From contig JAPOQV010000287.1 of the NCBI GenBank assembly GCA_026710565.1, forward strand, positions 1 through 17,587: 17,587 nucleotides of DNA, in the 5' to 3' direction. The position numbers and the translations under genes are program-made. This DNA is from Spirochaetaceae bacterium. GTDB lineage: Bacteria; Spirochaetota; Spirochaetia; SZUA-6; Bin103. Each line of letters opens with the position of its first letter. Within the stretch, counting starts at the first letter, position 1. The notes under the pieces were generated by a model that saw only the letters and a program-made list of their open reading frames with translations, was not told the DNA's origin and did no database searches. This document shows, in pieces, positions 1 through 7,497 of the stretch.

Positions 1-2
1 CC

Positions 3-809
3 GTCGGTCCGGTGGCTTCGCCGGCGCCGGCGGGCGATCCCGACCTGCCGGCGGACGAAGAGGCTCTGCGCGCGCGGGCGGCAACGCTGCGCGAACGGCT
101 CGACGAGCTCGACGAGCGGATGGGACGCGACCGCGAGAAGGCGGCCGCCCTGAGCGCCGGCGCCGGCGAGATGGCGGAGCTCATCACCCTGATCGCCGCG
201 GCCGGTCGCAGAGCCGCCGCCCTGGAACTGGACCGCCGGGCGGCCGGCATCGCCGCTTCCCTGTTTGCCCGCATCGCCGACGAGTCCACCGCGGCGCTCG
301 ACGAGCTGTCCGCGGACATCGGCGCGCGCTATACGGCCGTGTCCGGCACGGCCGTCTCCGGGACGGCCGTCTCGGGGAGCGCCTCCTCCCACTCTTCCCC
401 GGTGAGTCTGGCGGCGCTCGAGGAGGAGCCGCTTGTCGTCGACGCTTCCGGAGTCGCGCGGCCGGCCGACCAGCTCTCGAACGGCACGCGCGATGCCTAC
501 CGCCTGGCCGCCCGCCTGGCGCTGGCCGAGCGGGCGCATCCGGTTCGCGGCGAGGGCGGCCCCGGGCTGCTGATCCTGGACGAGCCGTTTCAGGCCATGG
601 ACGCCACGCGCATGGGGCGCGCCCTGCGGCTGATCGCCCGCTTCCGGGAGCGCACCGGCTGGCAACTCGTGGTCATGACCGCCGACGAACGCGTGGCGCT
701 GGCGGTCTCCAGCCTGTTCGCGGGGGCGCAGGTACATCGCCTGGAGTCCGGCGAACCGCGCGAGCCGGCGGACGCCCGAGCCCGCCGGAACTACTCGGCC
801 AGCCAGTAG
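3..809 (+). CDS. SMC/Rad50/YhaN-like ATPase, C-terminal part (5' end outside window)
   Basis: The reading frame is open to the left edge. The first possible start inside the window is a GTG at 12, which is unlikely to be the true start because no Walker A motif is present. Numbering from that GTG, residues 13-107 are charged and leucine/alanine-rich, as expected for the returning half of a coiled coil. An ABC signature LSNGTRDAYRLAARLALAE lies at about 155-173, and a Walker B/D-loop LLILDEPFQAMD at about 186-197. The segment LVVMTADE near 219-226 occupies the switch/H-loop place but lacks the usual histidine. This is the C-terminal ATPase lobe of RecN/SbcC/YhaN-type proteins, which act on DNA ends or chromosomes in the cytoplasm. 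The exact subfamily cannot be told from this half. Residues 108-122 contain three TAVSG pentapeptides encoded by a tandem repeat. The 3' end overlaps the convergent neighbour by 19 bp. Confidence 0.8.
   Translation, partial: VGPVASPAPAGDPDLPADEEALRARAATLRERLDELDERMGRDREKAAALSAGAGEMAELITLIAAAGRRAAALELDRRAAGIAASLFARIADESTAALDELSADIGARYTAVSGTAVSGTAVSGSASSHSSPVSLAALEEEPLVVDASGVARPADQLSNGTRDAYRLAARLALAERAHPVRGEGGPGLLILDEPFQAMDATRMGRALRLIARFRERTGWQLVVMTADERVALAVSSLFAGAQVHRLESGEPREPADARARRNYSASQ
333..377 (+). repeat. Three tandem 15-bp units encoding TAVSG
   Basis: Three in-frame units of ACGGCCGTSTCSGGS begin at 333, 348 and 363. They differ only at third codon positions and give TAVSG-TAVSG-TAVSG followed by SASSHSS. 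The repeat lies in a low-complexity linker between the coiled-coil-like region and the ABC signature lobe of the ATPase. Copy number may vary by slippage without breaking the frame. Confidence 0.85.
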
Positions 810-1681
810 TCGGTGAGGTCCGCCGGCACCCCGGGGTCGGCGCCGGCCTCGCGCGCGGCGTGCAGGAGCCGCAGAACCTCATCGTAGTCGCGGCGCCCGT
901 ACGCAGCCTGCAGGTCCGGGGCAGGGGGGGCGGGGGTATCGTGGCCGCCCGCGGCAGCCAGCTCGTCCACGGAGCGCATCGCGGCCTGCGCGAACCCCGC
1001 TCGTTCCGGATCTTCGTCGCCGGCCATCCGGTTGCAGATCGACCGGAGCAGATCGGCCTCGTCCCTGCGGAGACCGGGGCGCTCGATCAGCCACGCGATG
1101 CGCGCGCGGTCCTCCGGCAGCGCGTTCAGGGGCAGCACCGACGTACAGCGGTGCACGAAGCGCTCAACCGGCTGCACGGCGTCGGCGTCGGAGGGCCCCC
1201 CGGCGTCGCGCCACGCGGTTGCAGCCGGCTCCATGCGGTGCGGTTCGCTGTCGAGGCGGCCGGCTTCGATCGTCTCCCGTACCCCGGCCAGCCGGGCGGG
1301 CGTCCGCAGCGTGGCGTCGCCGGCCGAGTAGCGCTGCAGCGCGACCCGCAGATCGCCGCGCACGGCCGGCCCGGTGACGGTCGCGGTGAGCACCCCGCCG
1401 GCGTCCAGGGCGACGCGCAGCACCAGGTCGGGCCGGCCGGCGTCTGCCGTGTCGTCCAGGTGCACGGTCTCCACGTGCACGGTGCCCAGGTGCTGGTAGC
1501 CCGAGCCGCCTCCCGGCTCCTCCAGGAACAGCTCGACGTCGGCCTCATCCTGCGCCGGGTCCGCCGTGGTCAGCACCACCTGCCGGACGCCGCGGAAGCT
1601 GTCCAGCATCAGTGGGAAGAAGCAGCCGTCGGCGGTGCGCAGCCCGATTCGCGACAGCCCCGCCGCCGGCCGAACCGTCAT
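791..1681 (-). CDS. Stand-alone Hsp70 (DnaK) substrate-binding-domain-like protein
   Basis: This is a 296-residue protein. Its ATG overlaps the upstream gene's stop as ATGA, so the start is well supported and translational coupling is likely. Residues about 10-105 follow the DnaK beta-sandwich substrate-binding domain. IGLRTADGCFFPLML matches the IGIETADG..TPLI region of DnaK. RQVVLTTADPAQDEADVELF matches the stretch that reads TTADNQ..V.I.V.QGE. LGTVHVETV and LVLRVALDAGGVLTATVTG match the strand that reads L.G....V.F.ID.NGIL.V.A. No Hsp70 ATPase domain precedes it, because the upstream gene is a GAF protein. The remaining 190 residues are alpha-helical in character and not recognised. A role in binding extended peptides or a partner protein is inference. 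The domain match is from memory of the family and was not aligned. The last 19 bp overlap the convergent ATPase gene. Confidence 0.6.
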   Translation of the reverse strand: MTVRPAAGLSRIGLRTADGCFFPLMLDSFRGVRQVVLTTADPAQDEADVELFLEEPGGGSGYQHLGTVHVETVHLDDTADAGRPDLVLRVALDAGGVLTATVTGPAVRGDLRVALQRYSAGDATLRTPARLAGVRETIEAGRLDSEPHRMEPAATAWRDAGGPSDADAVQPVERFVHRCTSVLPLNALPEDRARIAWLIERPGLRRDEADLLRSICNRMAGDEDPERAGFAQAAMRSVDELAAAGGHDTPAPPAPDLQAAYGRRDYDEVLRLLHAAREAGADPGVPADLTDYWLAE

Positions 1682-3114
1682 CGGGGCTCCGAGTGGTGCT
1701 GCATGGCCAGCAGGTTCTCCGCCATGCTCAGCAGCGCGTCGGCGTCGTCGACTCCGCGCGCCAGCGACGAGTAGCCGACCGCGAACTCCGGACGCAGCTC
1801 GCCGGTGTCGTCCGGCCAGGTCGTCTCCGCCGCCCACCTGAGGAAGTCCAGCGCGAGCAGCGCCGCGCCGTCGAAGTCCAGGGCGGGACAGATCAGCGCC
1901 AACTGACCGTCGTGCTTGTAGTGGAAGCAGCGTACGGAACCTGCCGCGATCTCCTTGGCCGCCCGGAACACGCGCGCGACCACGCCCGCGGTGCGGCCGA
2001 TGCCGGAAGCGCTCACCAGCCGGTGGTAGTTGACCACCTCGATGAGCACGACGCTCAGGCTCCCGCCGTCGTCCGCGCGAGCGGCCACCACGGACGGCAG
2101 TACGCGGGCGAGCTGCCCGAAACGTGGATAGCCGGTCTCCGCAGACCGGTCGGCGGGTTCCAGTCCCGATTCGAAGGTGATCGCCTGCTCCAGTGGCGCC
2201 GCCGCTACCGCCGCCACCAGAAGCAGCAGGTGCTCGGTGTGGGCGTTGAACCGCTCGAACGGCAGGTCCTCGACGACGATCACGCCCCATGCCCGCGCAC
2301 CCGCACGCAGCGGCGCCGCATACACCACCGTGCCCCGGTCCAGGCGGCGCAGCGTGTCGTAGCGCGCGAGGTGCTTCGCGGAGAACAGCCGGTCGTTGCG
2401 CAGCGCCCAGCCCTCGATGCTGCCCGCGACCGGCAGGCGGCGCTCGGCGGGGTCTTCGTCGTGCCACCCTGCCGTGACCCGGACCACGAGCTCACCGCCG
2501 GCAGCATCGAGCTGCCACAGCGAGCAGCGGTCGGCGCCGGTGAGCTCCGTCACCGTGTCCAGGACCACGAACAGCGTATCCTCCACGTTCTGGGACGACA
2601 GCTCCCCCCATCGGGCATGCAGGTAAGCCAGCGAGTCGCGCTGACCGCTCACCCGCCGCTCCAGCTCGCTGGCGGCGGCCAGCAGCGCCGTCCGCTGGCG
2701 GTCCGCGGCGTCGCGCTCGCGACCGAGCTCGGCCGCCTCGCGGCGCAGGCGCCGCGCCCGCGCTGCATGCGTGAAGTGGATCAGGCCGAACAGGAGGACG
2801 CCGAGCACGCCGGTCAGAGCCAGCGTCGGCAGCCGCGGATGCGCGAGCGGGTCGGCGGCGGCCCAGTCGGCCGTGAGGGTGAACCGGACCGGCGCGCCGG
2901 GCAGGACCTCGAACGCCAGATACGCCAGCGCGGCCCCCGCCGCCAGCGCCAGGTAGCCGGGCACCCATCCGCGCAGGGCGGCCATCACGAATGCCGCGAG
3001 CAGATAGGGATTGACGGCGGCGTCCAGCAGACCGGGATCCTCGGGAGCCAGCACGTTGAGCCCGAACGCGGCGATCGCCAGGACGAGCGCCTCGATCAGG
3101 TACCGGACCCGCAC
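1678..3114 (-). CDS. Membrane-anchored GAF plus degenerate GGDEF protein (PelD-like architecture)
   Basis: This is a 478-residue protein. The GTG start at 3114 is chosen because AGAGG lies 6 nt upstream and the start sits 11 bp after the proB stop. Hydrophobic helices lie at about 5-22, 36-47, 52-70 and 96-115, followed by a charged coiled coil at 117-165. A GAF-like domain spans about 173-310 (DTVTELTGADRCSLWQLD, GSIEGWALRNDRLF, YAAPLRAGARAWGVIVVED). A GGDEF-like fold spans about 353-475. The place of the GGDEF signature reads HDGQL (401-405), and the RxxD product-binding site expected just before it is absent (GSVR instead), so cyclase activity is unlikely. PelD, the c-di-GMP receptor of Pel polysaccharide export, has the same order of four helices, GAF and degenerate GGDEF. 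No pel genes are visible here, so orthology is not claimed. It is co-transcribed with the proline and arginine genes and coupled (ATGA) to the next gene. Confidence 0.65.
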   Translation of the reverse strand: MRVRYLIEALVLAIAAFGLNVLAPEDPGLLDAAVNPYLLAAFVMAALRGWVPGYLALAAGAALAYLAFEVLPGAPVRFTLTADWAAADPLAHPRLPTLALTGVLGVLLFGLIHFTHAARARRLRREAAELGRERDAADRQRTALLAAASELERRVSGQRDSLAYLHARWGELSSQNVEDTLFVVLDTVTELTGADRCSLWQLDAAGGELVVRVTAGWHDEDPAERRLPVAGSIEGWALRNDRLFSAKHLARYDTLRRLDRGTVVYAAPLRAGARAWGVIVVEDLPFERFNAHTEHLLLLVAAVAAAPLEQAITFESGLEPADRSAETGYPRFGQLARVLPSVVAARADDGGSLSVVLIEVVNYHRLVSASGIGRTAGVVARVFRAAKEIAAGSVRCFHYKHDGQLALICPALDFDGAALLALDFLRWAAETTWPDDTGELRPEFAVGYSSLARGVDDADALLSMAENLLAMQHHSEPR

Positions 3115-3125
3115 CGTGGTGCCTC

Positions 3126-3926
3126 TCAGGCGCGGGCCATCGCGGCTGATGGCCCGCGCGCCGCGCTGCGGCGCTGGGCGCGGAACAGGGTGCGCGGGAC
3201 GGAGCCGTCGATGAGCGGTTCCAGCGCGGCGCTGCCGTTGCCGACGATCACGTCGATCCCCTGCGCGGTCATCATGGCGGCGGCGTCCACCTTCGACAGC
3301 ATGCCGCCCAGCCCGAGCGGGCTCGCCTCGCACGATGCGTGAGCGCGGACGTCGTCGTCGACCCGCTCCACGACCGGAATCAGGGGACCGTGCGCGCCAC
3401 CGGCGTGCAGACCGTCGACGTTGGTCAGGATCACGGCGAGATCCGGCCTGACGTGGGTCGCGACCAGGGCGGCCAGGATGTCGTTGTCCGTGAAGTGGCC
3501 GCGGACGTCGAACTCTTCCTTGTTCACCAGGTCGTTCTCGTTGATCACGGGCACCATCCCGCGCGACAGGTACGAGTCCAGGATGCGCAGGATCGTACGT
3601 TCCTCCCGCGGGGTGTCGAAGTTGTAGTGCGTGAGAAGCACCTGCGCGACCTGCACGCCGTGTTCCCGGAAGAGCTCCTGGTAGCAGGTCGCCAGCGGAA
3701 TCTGGCCGATGCCGGACAGCATCTGCAGTTCCAGCGGGTCGCCGGGCCGCTCCGTCCTGCCGACCACCTCCATGCCGGCGGCCACCGCCCCGGAGCTGAC
3801 CAGCAGGATCTCGTCGCCGCGGCACAGCAGCGCGGCGATCTCGGCCACCTTGCCGCGCAGCCACGGCCGGTCGAGCTGTGACCCGGGGCCGATCACCCCG
3901 GTGCCGATCTTGATGAGCACGCGCAT
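3126..3926 (-). CDS. proB: Glutamate 5-kinase, short form without PUA domain
   Basis: ProB phosphorylates L-glutamate with ATP to gamma-glutamyl phosphate, the first step of proline synthesis, in the cytoplasm. The 266-residue protein carries the amino-acid-kinase landmarks: LLVSSGAVAAGM (41-52), QMLSGIGQ (68-75), VINENDLVN (127-135), LTNVDGLH (167-174) and GGMLSKVDAA (207-216). E. coli ProB is 367 residues with a C-terminal PUA domain. This protein stops soon after the kinase fold with an arginine/alanine-rich tail, so the PUA domain is missing. Short forms are known in other bacteria. The ATG at 3926 is preceded by GGGAG 8 nt upstream, inside the end of proA, with 4 bp between the genes. 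Feedback inhibition by proline normally involves the kinase domain and may be retained. Confidence 0.93.
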   Translation of the reverse strand: MRVLIKIGTGVIGPGSQLDRPWLRGKVAEIAALLCRGDEILLVSSGAVAAGMEVVGRTERPGDPLELQMLSGIGQIPLATCYQELFREHGVQVAQVLLTHYNFDTPREERTILRILDSYLSRGMVPVINENDLVNKEEFDVRGHFTDNDILAALVATHVRPDLAVILTNVDGLHAGGAHGPLIPVVERVDDDVRAHASCEASPLGLGGMLSKVDAAAMMTAQGIDVIVGNGSAALEPLIDGSVPRTLFRAQRRSAARGPSAAMARA

Positions 3927-3930
3927 CGGT

Positions 3931-5268
3931 TCAGCTCCCCGGCAGGTCGCGATGGTCGAAGCTGCGCGCGCCGCTGGTGTAGTCGGCGACCACGTGGCCG
4001 TCGCCCTGCAGGCGATAGGCGTAGGTGGTCAGTCCTTCGACGCCGACCGGGCCGCGCGCGTGGATGCGCGTGGTGGAGATGCCGACCTCCGCTCCCAGCC
4101 CGAAGCGGTAGCCGTCCGCGAAGCGGGTCGAGCAGTTGCACAGCACCGAAGCGGAGTCGACCTGAGTGAAGAAGGCGTCGGCGGCCTGCCGGTCGGTGGT
4201 CACGATCGCGTCGGTATGGGCGCTGCCGTGCCGGTTGATGAAGGCGATCGCCTCCTGCAGTCCATCCACGATCCGGACCGCCAGGATCAGGTCCAGGTAC
4301 TCGGTGTCCCAGTCCTCATCGGCGGCCGGGGGCACGTCGATCAGCGCGCGCACGCGCTCGTCGCCGCGCAGCTCCACCTGCGGCATGGACTCGCGCAGCC
4401 GCGGCAGGAGTCGCTCCGCGATGTCCGCGTGGACCAGCACGGTCTCGGCCGCGTTGCAGACCGCCGGATACTCGGTCTTGGCGTCGGTGACGATCGCCAC
4501 CGCCTGGTCCAGGTCACAGGCGGCGTCGACGTACACGTGGCAGATGCCGTCGGCATGGCCGAGCACGGCGATCCGCGTGCGGTCCTGGATGCTCCGCACC
4601 AGCTCCGGCGAGCCGCGCGGGATGATCAGGTCGACCAGGTCGTCCATGCGCAGCAGGTCGTCGATCTGGTCGCGGCTGGTCGCCAGGTGCAGCGCGCCGG
4701 CGAAGCCCGCGCCGGTAGCGGTCAGGGCCGCCTGGATGCAGTCGAACAGCGCCCGGTTGGACTCGGCCGCTTCCGAACCGCCCTTGAGGATGGCGGCGTT
4801 GCCGGACTTGATGCAGAGCGACGCGATCTGCACCAGCGCGTCGGGGCGCGATTCGAAGATCACGCCCAGCACCCCGATCGGCACGGTCACCCGCGTCAGC
4901 GTGAGGCCGTCGTCGAGCCGGCGCACCAGGTCGACGTGCTGGAGCGGATCGGGGGCGGCGGCGACCTCCCGCAGGCTGGCGTCCATCGCGGCCATCTTGC
5001 TGTCCGACAGGCCGAGCCGGTGGATGAGCGGCTGCGCAACGCCGTCGGCGCGGGCGCGCTCCAGGTCGCGTGCGTTGGCGGCCTGGATCTCGTTCCGGCT
5101 GCGGTCGATCTCCTGGGCGACGGCGCGCAGGGCGGCGTCGCGCAGGGTGGCCGGCATGACGCGCAGGCGGCGGCTTGCCTCGCGGGCGCTGCGGGCCGCC
5201 TGCTGCATGGTCGCGGTCGTCATGGTCGCGGTCGACGTGGTCGGGGTCCTCACGGTCGGGGTCGGCAT
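3931..5268 (-). CDS. proA: Gamma-glutamyl phosphate reductase
   Basis: ProA reduces gamma-glutamyl phosphate with NADPH to glutamate-5-semialdehyde, working with ProB. The 445-residue protein has the family's length and motifs: VPIGVLGVIFESRPD (129-143), LKGGSEAAESN (161-171), LIIPRGSPELV (214-224) and the catalytic cysteine Cys271 in EYPAVCNAAETVLVH. GAEVGISTTRIHARGPVGVEGLTTY (392-416) closes the domain. The ATG at 5268 is favoured by a GGAGG 6 nt upstream and lies 2 bp after the proC stop. Residues 1-21 are a Thr/Pro-rich extension that is absent from most ProA proteins. It contains two further in-frame ATG codons (Met16, Met21) created by a 15-bp tandem duplication, so an internal start remains possible. 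Confidence 0.95.
   Translation of the reverse strand: MPTPTVRTPTTSTATMTTATMQQAARSAREASRRLRVMPATLRDAALRAVAQEIDRSRNEIQAANARDLERARADGVAQPLIHRLGLSDSKMAAMDASLREVAAAPDPLQHVDLVRRLDDGLTLTRVTVPIGVLGVIFESRPDALVQIASLCIKSGNAAILKGGSEAAESNRALFDCIQAALTATGAGFAGALHLATSRDQIDDLLRMDDLVDLIIPRGSPELVRSIQDRTRIAVLGHADGICHVYVDAACDLDQAVAIVTDAKTEYPAVCNAAETVLVHADIAERLLPRLRESMPQVELRGDERVRALIDVPPAADEDWDTEYLDLILAVRIVDGLQEAIAFINRHGSAHTDAIVTTDRQAADAFFTQVDSASVLCNCSTRFADGYRFGLGAEVGISTTRIHARGPVGVEGLTTYAYRLQGDGHVVADYTSGARSFDHRDLPGS
5206..5235 (-). repeat. 15-bp tandem duplication in the proA 5' end
   Basis: Two adjacent 15-bp units, 5206-5220 and 5221-5235, differ only in their last base. On the coding strand each supplies an in-frame ATG within a TATM-TTATM segment, giving proA three possible start codons at residues 1, 16 and 21. 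Only the first has a strong ribosome binding site in front of it. Confidence 0.8.
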
Positions 5269-5270
5269 GT

Positions 5271-6086
5271 TCAGCCTCCGGCCAGCTCTCGGCCGCGCTC
5301 GGTGGCGGCGGTGATGGTGGCGGCGATCACGGAGTGCAGGTCGGAGGACTCCAGCACGGCGCGGCCGGCCACGGTCGTCCCCCCCGGCGAGCTGACCATG
5401 TCGACGAAGTCCGCCGTGTCGTAGGCGTGCTCCTGCAGCAGCGCCGCCGTCCCCCTGGCGGTCTGCAGGGTGAGCGCGCGCGCCGCGTCGGCGGGCAGCC
5501 CGCAGGCGGTGCCGGCATCGATGACCGCCTGCAGCAGCGGGGCCATGAACGCCGGCCCCGATCCGGACAGCGCGGTGACGGCATTCAGGTGCTCCTCCTC
5601 CACCTCCAGCGCCACGCCGAGCGCGCGCAGCAGATCGCCGACGACGCGGGCGTCCTGGTCGGTGGCGGACGGCCCGCGCGCGAAGCCGGCCGCCATCTCG
5701 CCCACGACGCACGGCAGGTTGGGCATGACGCGGATCAGGCGCGCGCCCGGCAGCCAGCCCGCAAGCCGCGCCAGGGTCATGCCGGCGGCGATCGATACCA
5801 CCAGCCGGTCGGCCAGGTCGACACCTGAATCGGCCAGGTCGGCGGACGCCGTCTGCAGGTGCTGCGGCTTGACCGCCAGGAACAGGATTTCCGCGTTGCG
5901 GGCCACGGCGCCGTTGTCCGCGGCCGGCGTGGCGCCGGTCACGGCGCAGAACCGGTCCATCGCTTCCCGAACCGGGTCGTACGCGGTGATCGCGCCGGCC
6001 AAGCCGGCGGCGTGAATGCCGCGCGCCAGCCCCGACGCCATGGTGCCGGCGCCGACGAAGCCGAGCGAGGGTCGTGACCTGTTCAT
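5271..6086 (-). CDS. proC: Pyrroline-5-carboxylate reductase
   Basis: ProC reduces 1-pyrroline-5-carboxylate to L-proline with NAD(P)H, the last step of the pathway. The 271-residue protein has the usual family length. The N-terminal Rossmann motif GFVGAGTMASGL (9-20) binds the nucleotide, followed by LFLAVKPQ (68-75) and VVSIAAGM (96-103). The dimerisation and active-site segment LSGSGPAF lies at 173-180, with SSPGGTT at 232-238. The ATG at 6086 precedes a normal N-terminus, though the Shine-Dalgarno is weak (GGCGA). It lies 25 bp after argA and 2 bp before proA, so the three proline genes are adjacent and probably made together. Confidence 0.95.
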   Translation of the reverse strand: MNRSRPSLGFVGAGTMASGLARGIHAAGLAGAITAYDPVREAMDRFCAVTGATPAADNGAVARNAEILFLAVKPQHLQTASADLADSGVDLADRLVVSIAAGMTLARLAGWLPGARLIRVMPNLPCVVGEMAAGFARGPSATDQDARVVGDLLRALGVALEVEEEHLNAVTALSGSGPAFMAPLLQAVIDAGTACGLPADAARALTLQTARGTAALLQEHAYDTADFVDMVSSPGGTTVAGRAVLESSDLHSVIAATITAATERGRELAGG

Positions 6087-6111
6087 GGGTTCGCCATCCG
6101 GGCGAGCGACG

Positions 6112-7434
6112 CTACGTCGCCCGACGCGGATCGATCATGAGGATGCGCGAGCCGCGCTGTCGATCATAGAGGCTGCGCCGGGCGGCCGGCAATGCGTCCA
6201 GGTCGGCATCCCGGAATCCCAGCTCGCGGAAGAAGTCGATCGCCTGCGTGGTCAGCACGAACCCCCGGCGCGCGCCGCCGTCGCTCGCGCGGCGCAGCAG
6301 CAGCTCGACCAGGCGCCGGCCGACGTTGGCGGCGCGGTGCGACGGGTTCACCGCCAGTCCGACGATCTCCGCGTCTCCGCCGCCCAGGCGGTCCAGCCCG
6401 CTGCATCCCTGGATCGTGTGGTCGACGCGGTAGACGACCCAGTCGTCGATGGCGGCGCCGATCTGCTCCGGCGAGCGCGGCACCAGCAGGCCGCGGGTGA
6501 CCAGCGGCTGCAGCAGGATCATGATGGCCGGCACGTCTTCCGGCGTGGCGGCGCCGAAGTCCGCGAAGCGATCGGCGTACACCATCGTCCCGGAGCCGCC
6601 GACGGAGAAGATCTCCTCCAGCAGCACGCCGTCGCGCCTGCCGTCGATCACGTGCACGCGCTCCACGCCGCCGCGGCAGGCGCCGACGGCCAGGCGAAGC
6701 ATCGCCCGCGCGTCGTCGCCCAGGCCGGGATCCCCGGTCATGGCGGCCGCATCGTCGACCGTCATGGTCGAGAACGCGCCTGAGTCGCGCAGGGGCTGGC
6801 CGGCTGCGGGGCGAGCGGCTCCTCCGGCAGCCGGGATGCCGGGCGCGGCAGCGGCGACGAACAGCTTGGCGGCATGCATGCCCGTGGCGACCGCCACGGC
6901 GAGGTCGTCGCTGGCCAGGTTGTAGGCCGTGCCGACCGTGTTCCAGCCGATGGTGGTGACGATCGGCACGACCTCGCGGTCGATCAGCGTTCGAATCAGC
7001 GCGCCGTCGACCCGCTCGACGCGGCCCGACCGGTCATAGTCGACGCCGTCGACCACGCCAAGCGAGCGGGCGCGCACCCAGTTCCCGGAGGCGGCGTACC
7101 CCCCGCACTCGCTGAACAGCGACATGAGGCGGGTGCTCAGCGCCGACACCGCGTGGACGACGTGCTCGATCATCGGCTCGGTGGTGACCCGCAACCCCCG
7201 ATGGTAGCGGGAAGGCAGCGACGCGCGCTCCAGCTCCCGGTCGATCGCGGCGCGCGCCCCGGCCACCACCACGGCGCGGATTCCCATGCGCTGCATGAGC
7301 ACGATGTCGTGCACGAGCACCGCCGCCATGGGCGACTCCAGCACGCGGTCGTCGACCTTGATCACGAACAGGCTGCCGCGGAAGCGCGCCAGGTAGGTGA
7401 TCGCGTCGCGGATCGCGCCGACCGGAGCGGTCAT
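6112..7434 (-). CDS. argA: N-acetylglutamate synthase (amino-acid-kinase plus GNAT)
   Basis: ArgA transfers acetyl from acetyl-CoA to glutamate, the committed step of arginine synthesis. The 440-residue protein matches the E. coli type in length and two-domain order. Residues about 20-290 are an amino-acid-kinase fold (VVVAGARAAIDREL, VVPIVTTIGWNTVGTAYNLASDDLAVAVA), which binds the arginine effector in this family. Residues about 300-435 are a GNAT domain with IVGLAVNPSHRAANVGRRLVE as the acetyl-CoA loop, FFRELGFRD, and the characteristic ArgA tail SLYDRQRGSRILMI. The kinase-like GNAT fusion separates it from ArgB. Residues 196-218 form an Ala/Pro/Gly-rich insertion. The ATG at 7434 is the only reasonable start, with a GGGA 5 nt upstream. 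It is the first gene of the minus-strand operon and diverges from the beta-barrel array across 63 bp. Confidence 0.9.
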   Translation of the reverse strand: MTAPVGAIRDAITYLARFRGSLFVIKVDDRVLESPMAAVLVHDIVLMQRMGIRAVVVAGARAAIDRELERASLPSRYHRGLRVTTEPMIEHVVHAVSALSTRLMSLFSECGGYAASGNWVRARSLGVVDGVDYDRSGRVERVDGALIRTLIDREVVPIVTTIGWNTVGTAYNLASDDLAVAVATGMHAAKLFVAAAAPGIPAAGGAARPAAGQPLRDSGAFSTMTVDDAAAMTGDPGLGDDARAMLRLAVGACRGGVERVHVIDGRRDGVLLEEIFSVGGSGTMVYADRFADFGAATPEDVPAIMILLQPLVTRGLLVPRSPEQIGAAIDDWVVYRVDHTIQGCSGLDRLGGGDAEIVGLAVNPSHRAANVGRRLVELLLRRASDGGARRGFVLTTQAIDFFRELGFRDADLDALPAARRSLYDRQRGSRILMIDPRRAT

Positions 7435-7458
7435 GCGATCCCGGGTCGCGCGCTCATC

Positions 7459-7488
7459 TTGACACGCCGGCGCGTCGGAACGGACATT
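7459..7488 (+). promoter_or_regulatory. Promoter of beta-barrel gene 1, predicted leaderless
   Basis: A perfect -35 TTGACA (7459-7464) is followed by an 18-bp spacer and GACATT (7483-7488) as a weak -10. The ATG lies only 9 nt beyond the -10, so transcription should start within about 3 nt of the start codon, and no Shine-Dalgarno is present. The same arrangement recurs before gene 2, which raises confidence. Confidence 0.6.
7461..7476. promoter_or_regulatory. Near-palindrome in the argA / beta-barrel divergent region
   Basis: The 16 bp GACACGCCGGCGCGTC read the same on both strands at 14 positions. They lie in the 63-bp gap between argA and the first beta-barrel gene, overlapping the end of the proposed -35 box and the spacer. 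The site is absent from the otherwise similar promoter of beta-barrel gene 2. It could therefore be an operator for the divergent pair, or chance in GC-rich DNA. Confidence 0.3.
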
Positions 7489-7497
7489 TGGCGCGTC

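Noticed and set aside
860..3342. Long plus-strand ORFs across the minus-strand operon, including one of 576 codons
   Set aside because: They are antisense to genes with clear family motifs, are rich in Arg/Gly/Ala from GC-rich codon shadows and show no domain. Long spurious frames are expected at this base composition.
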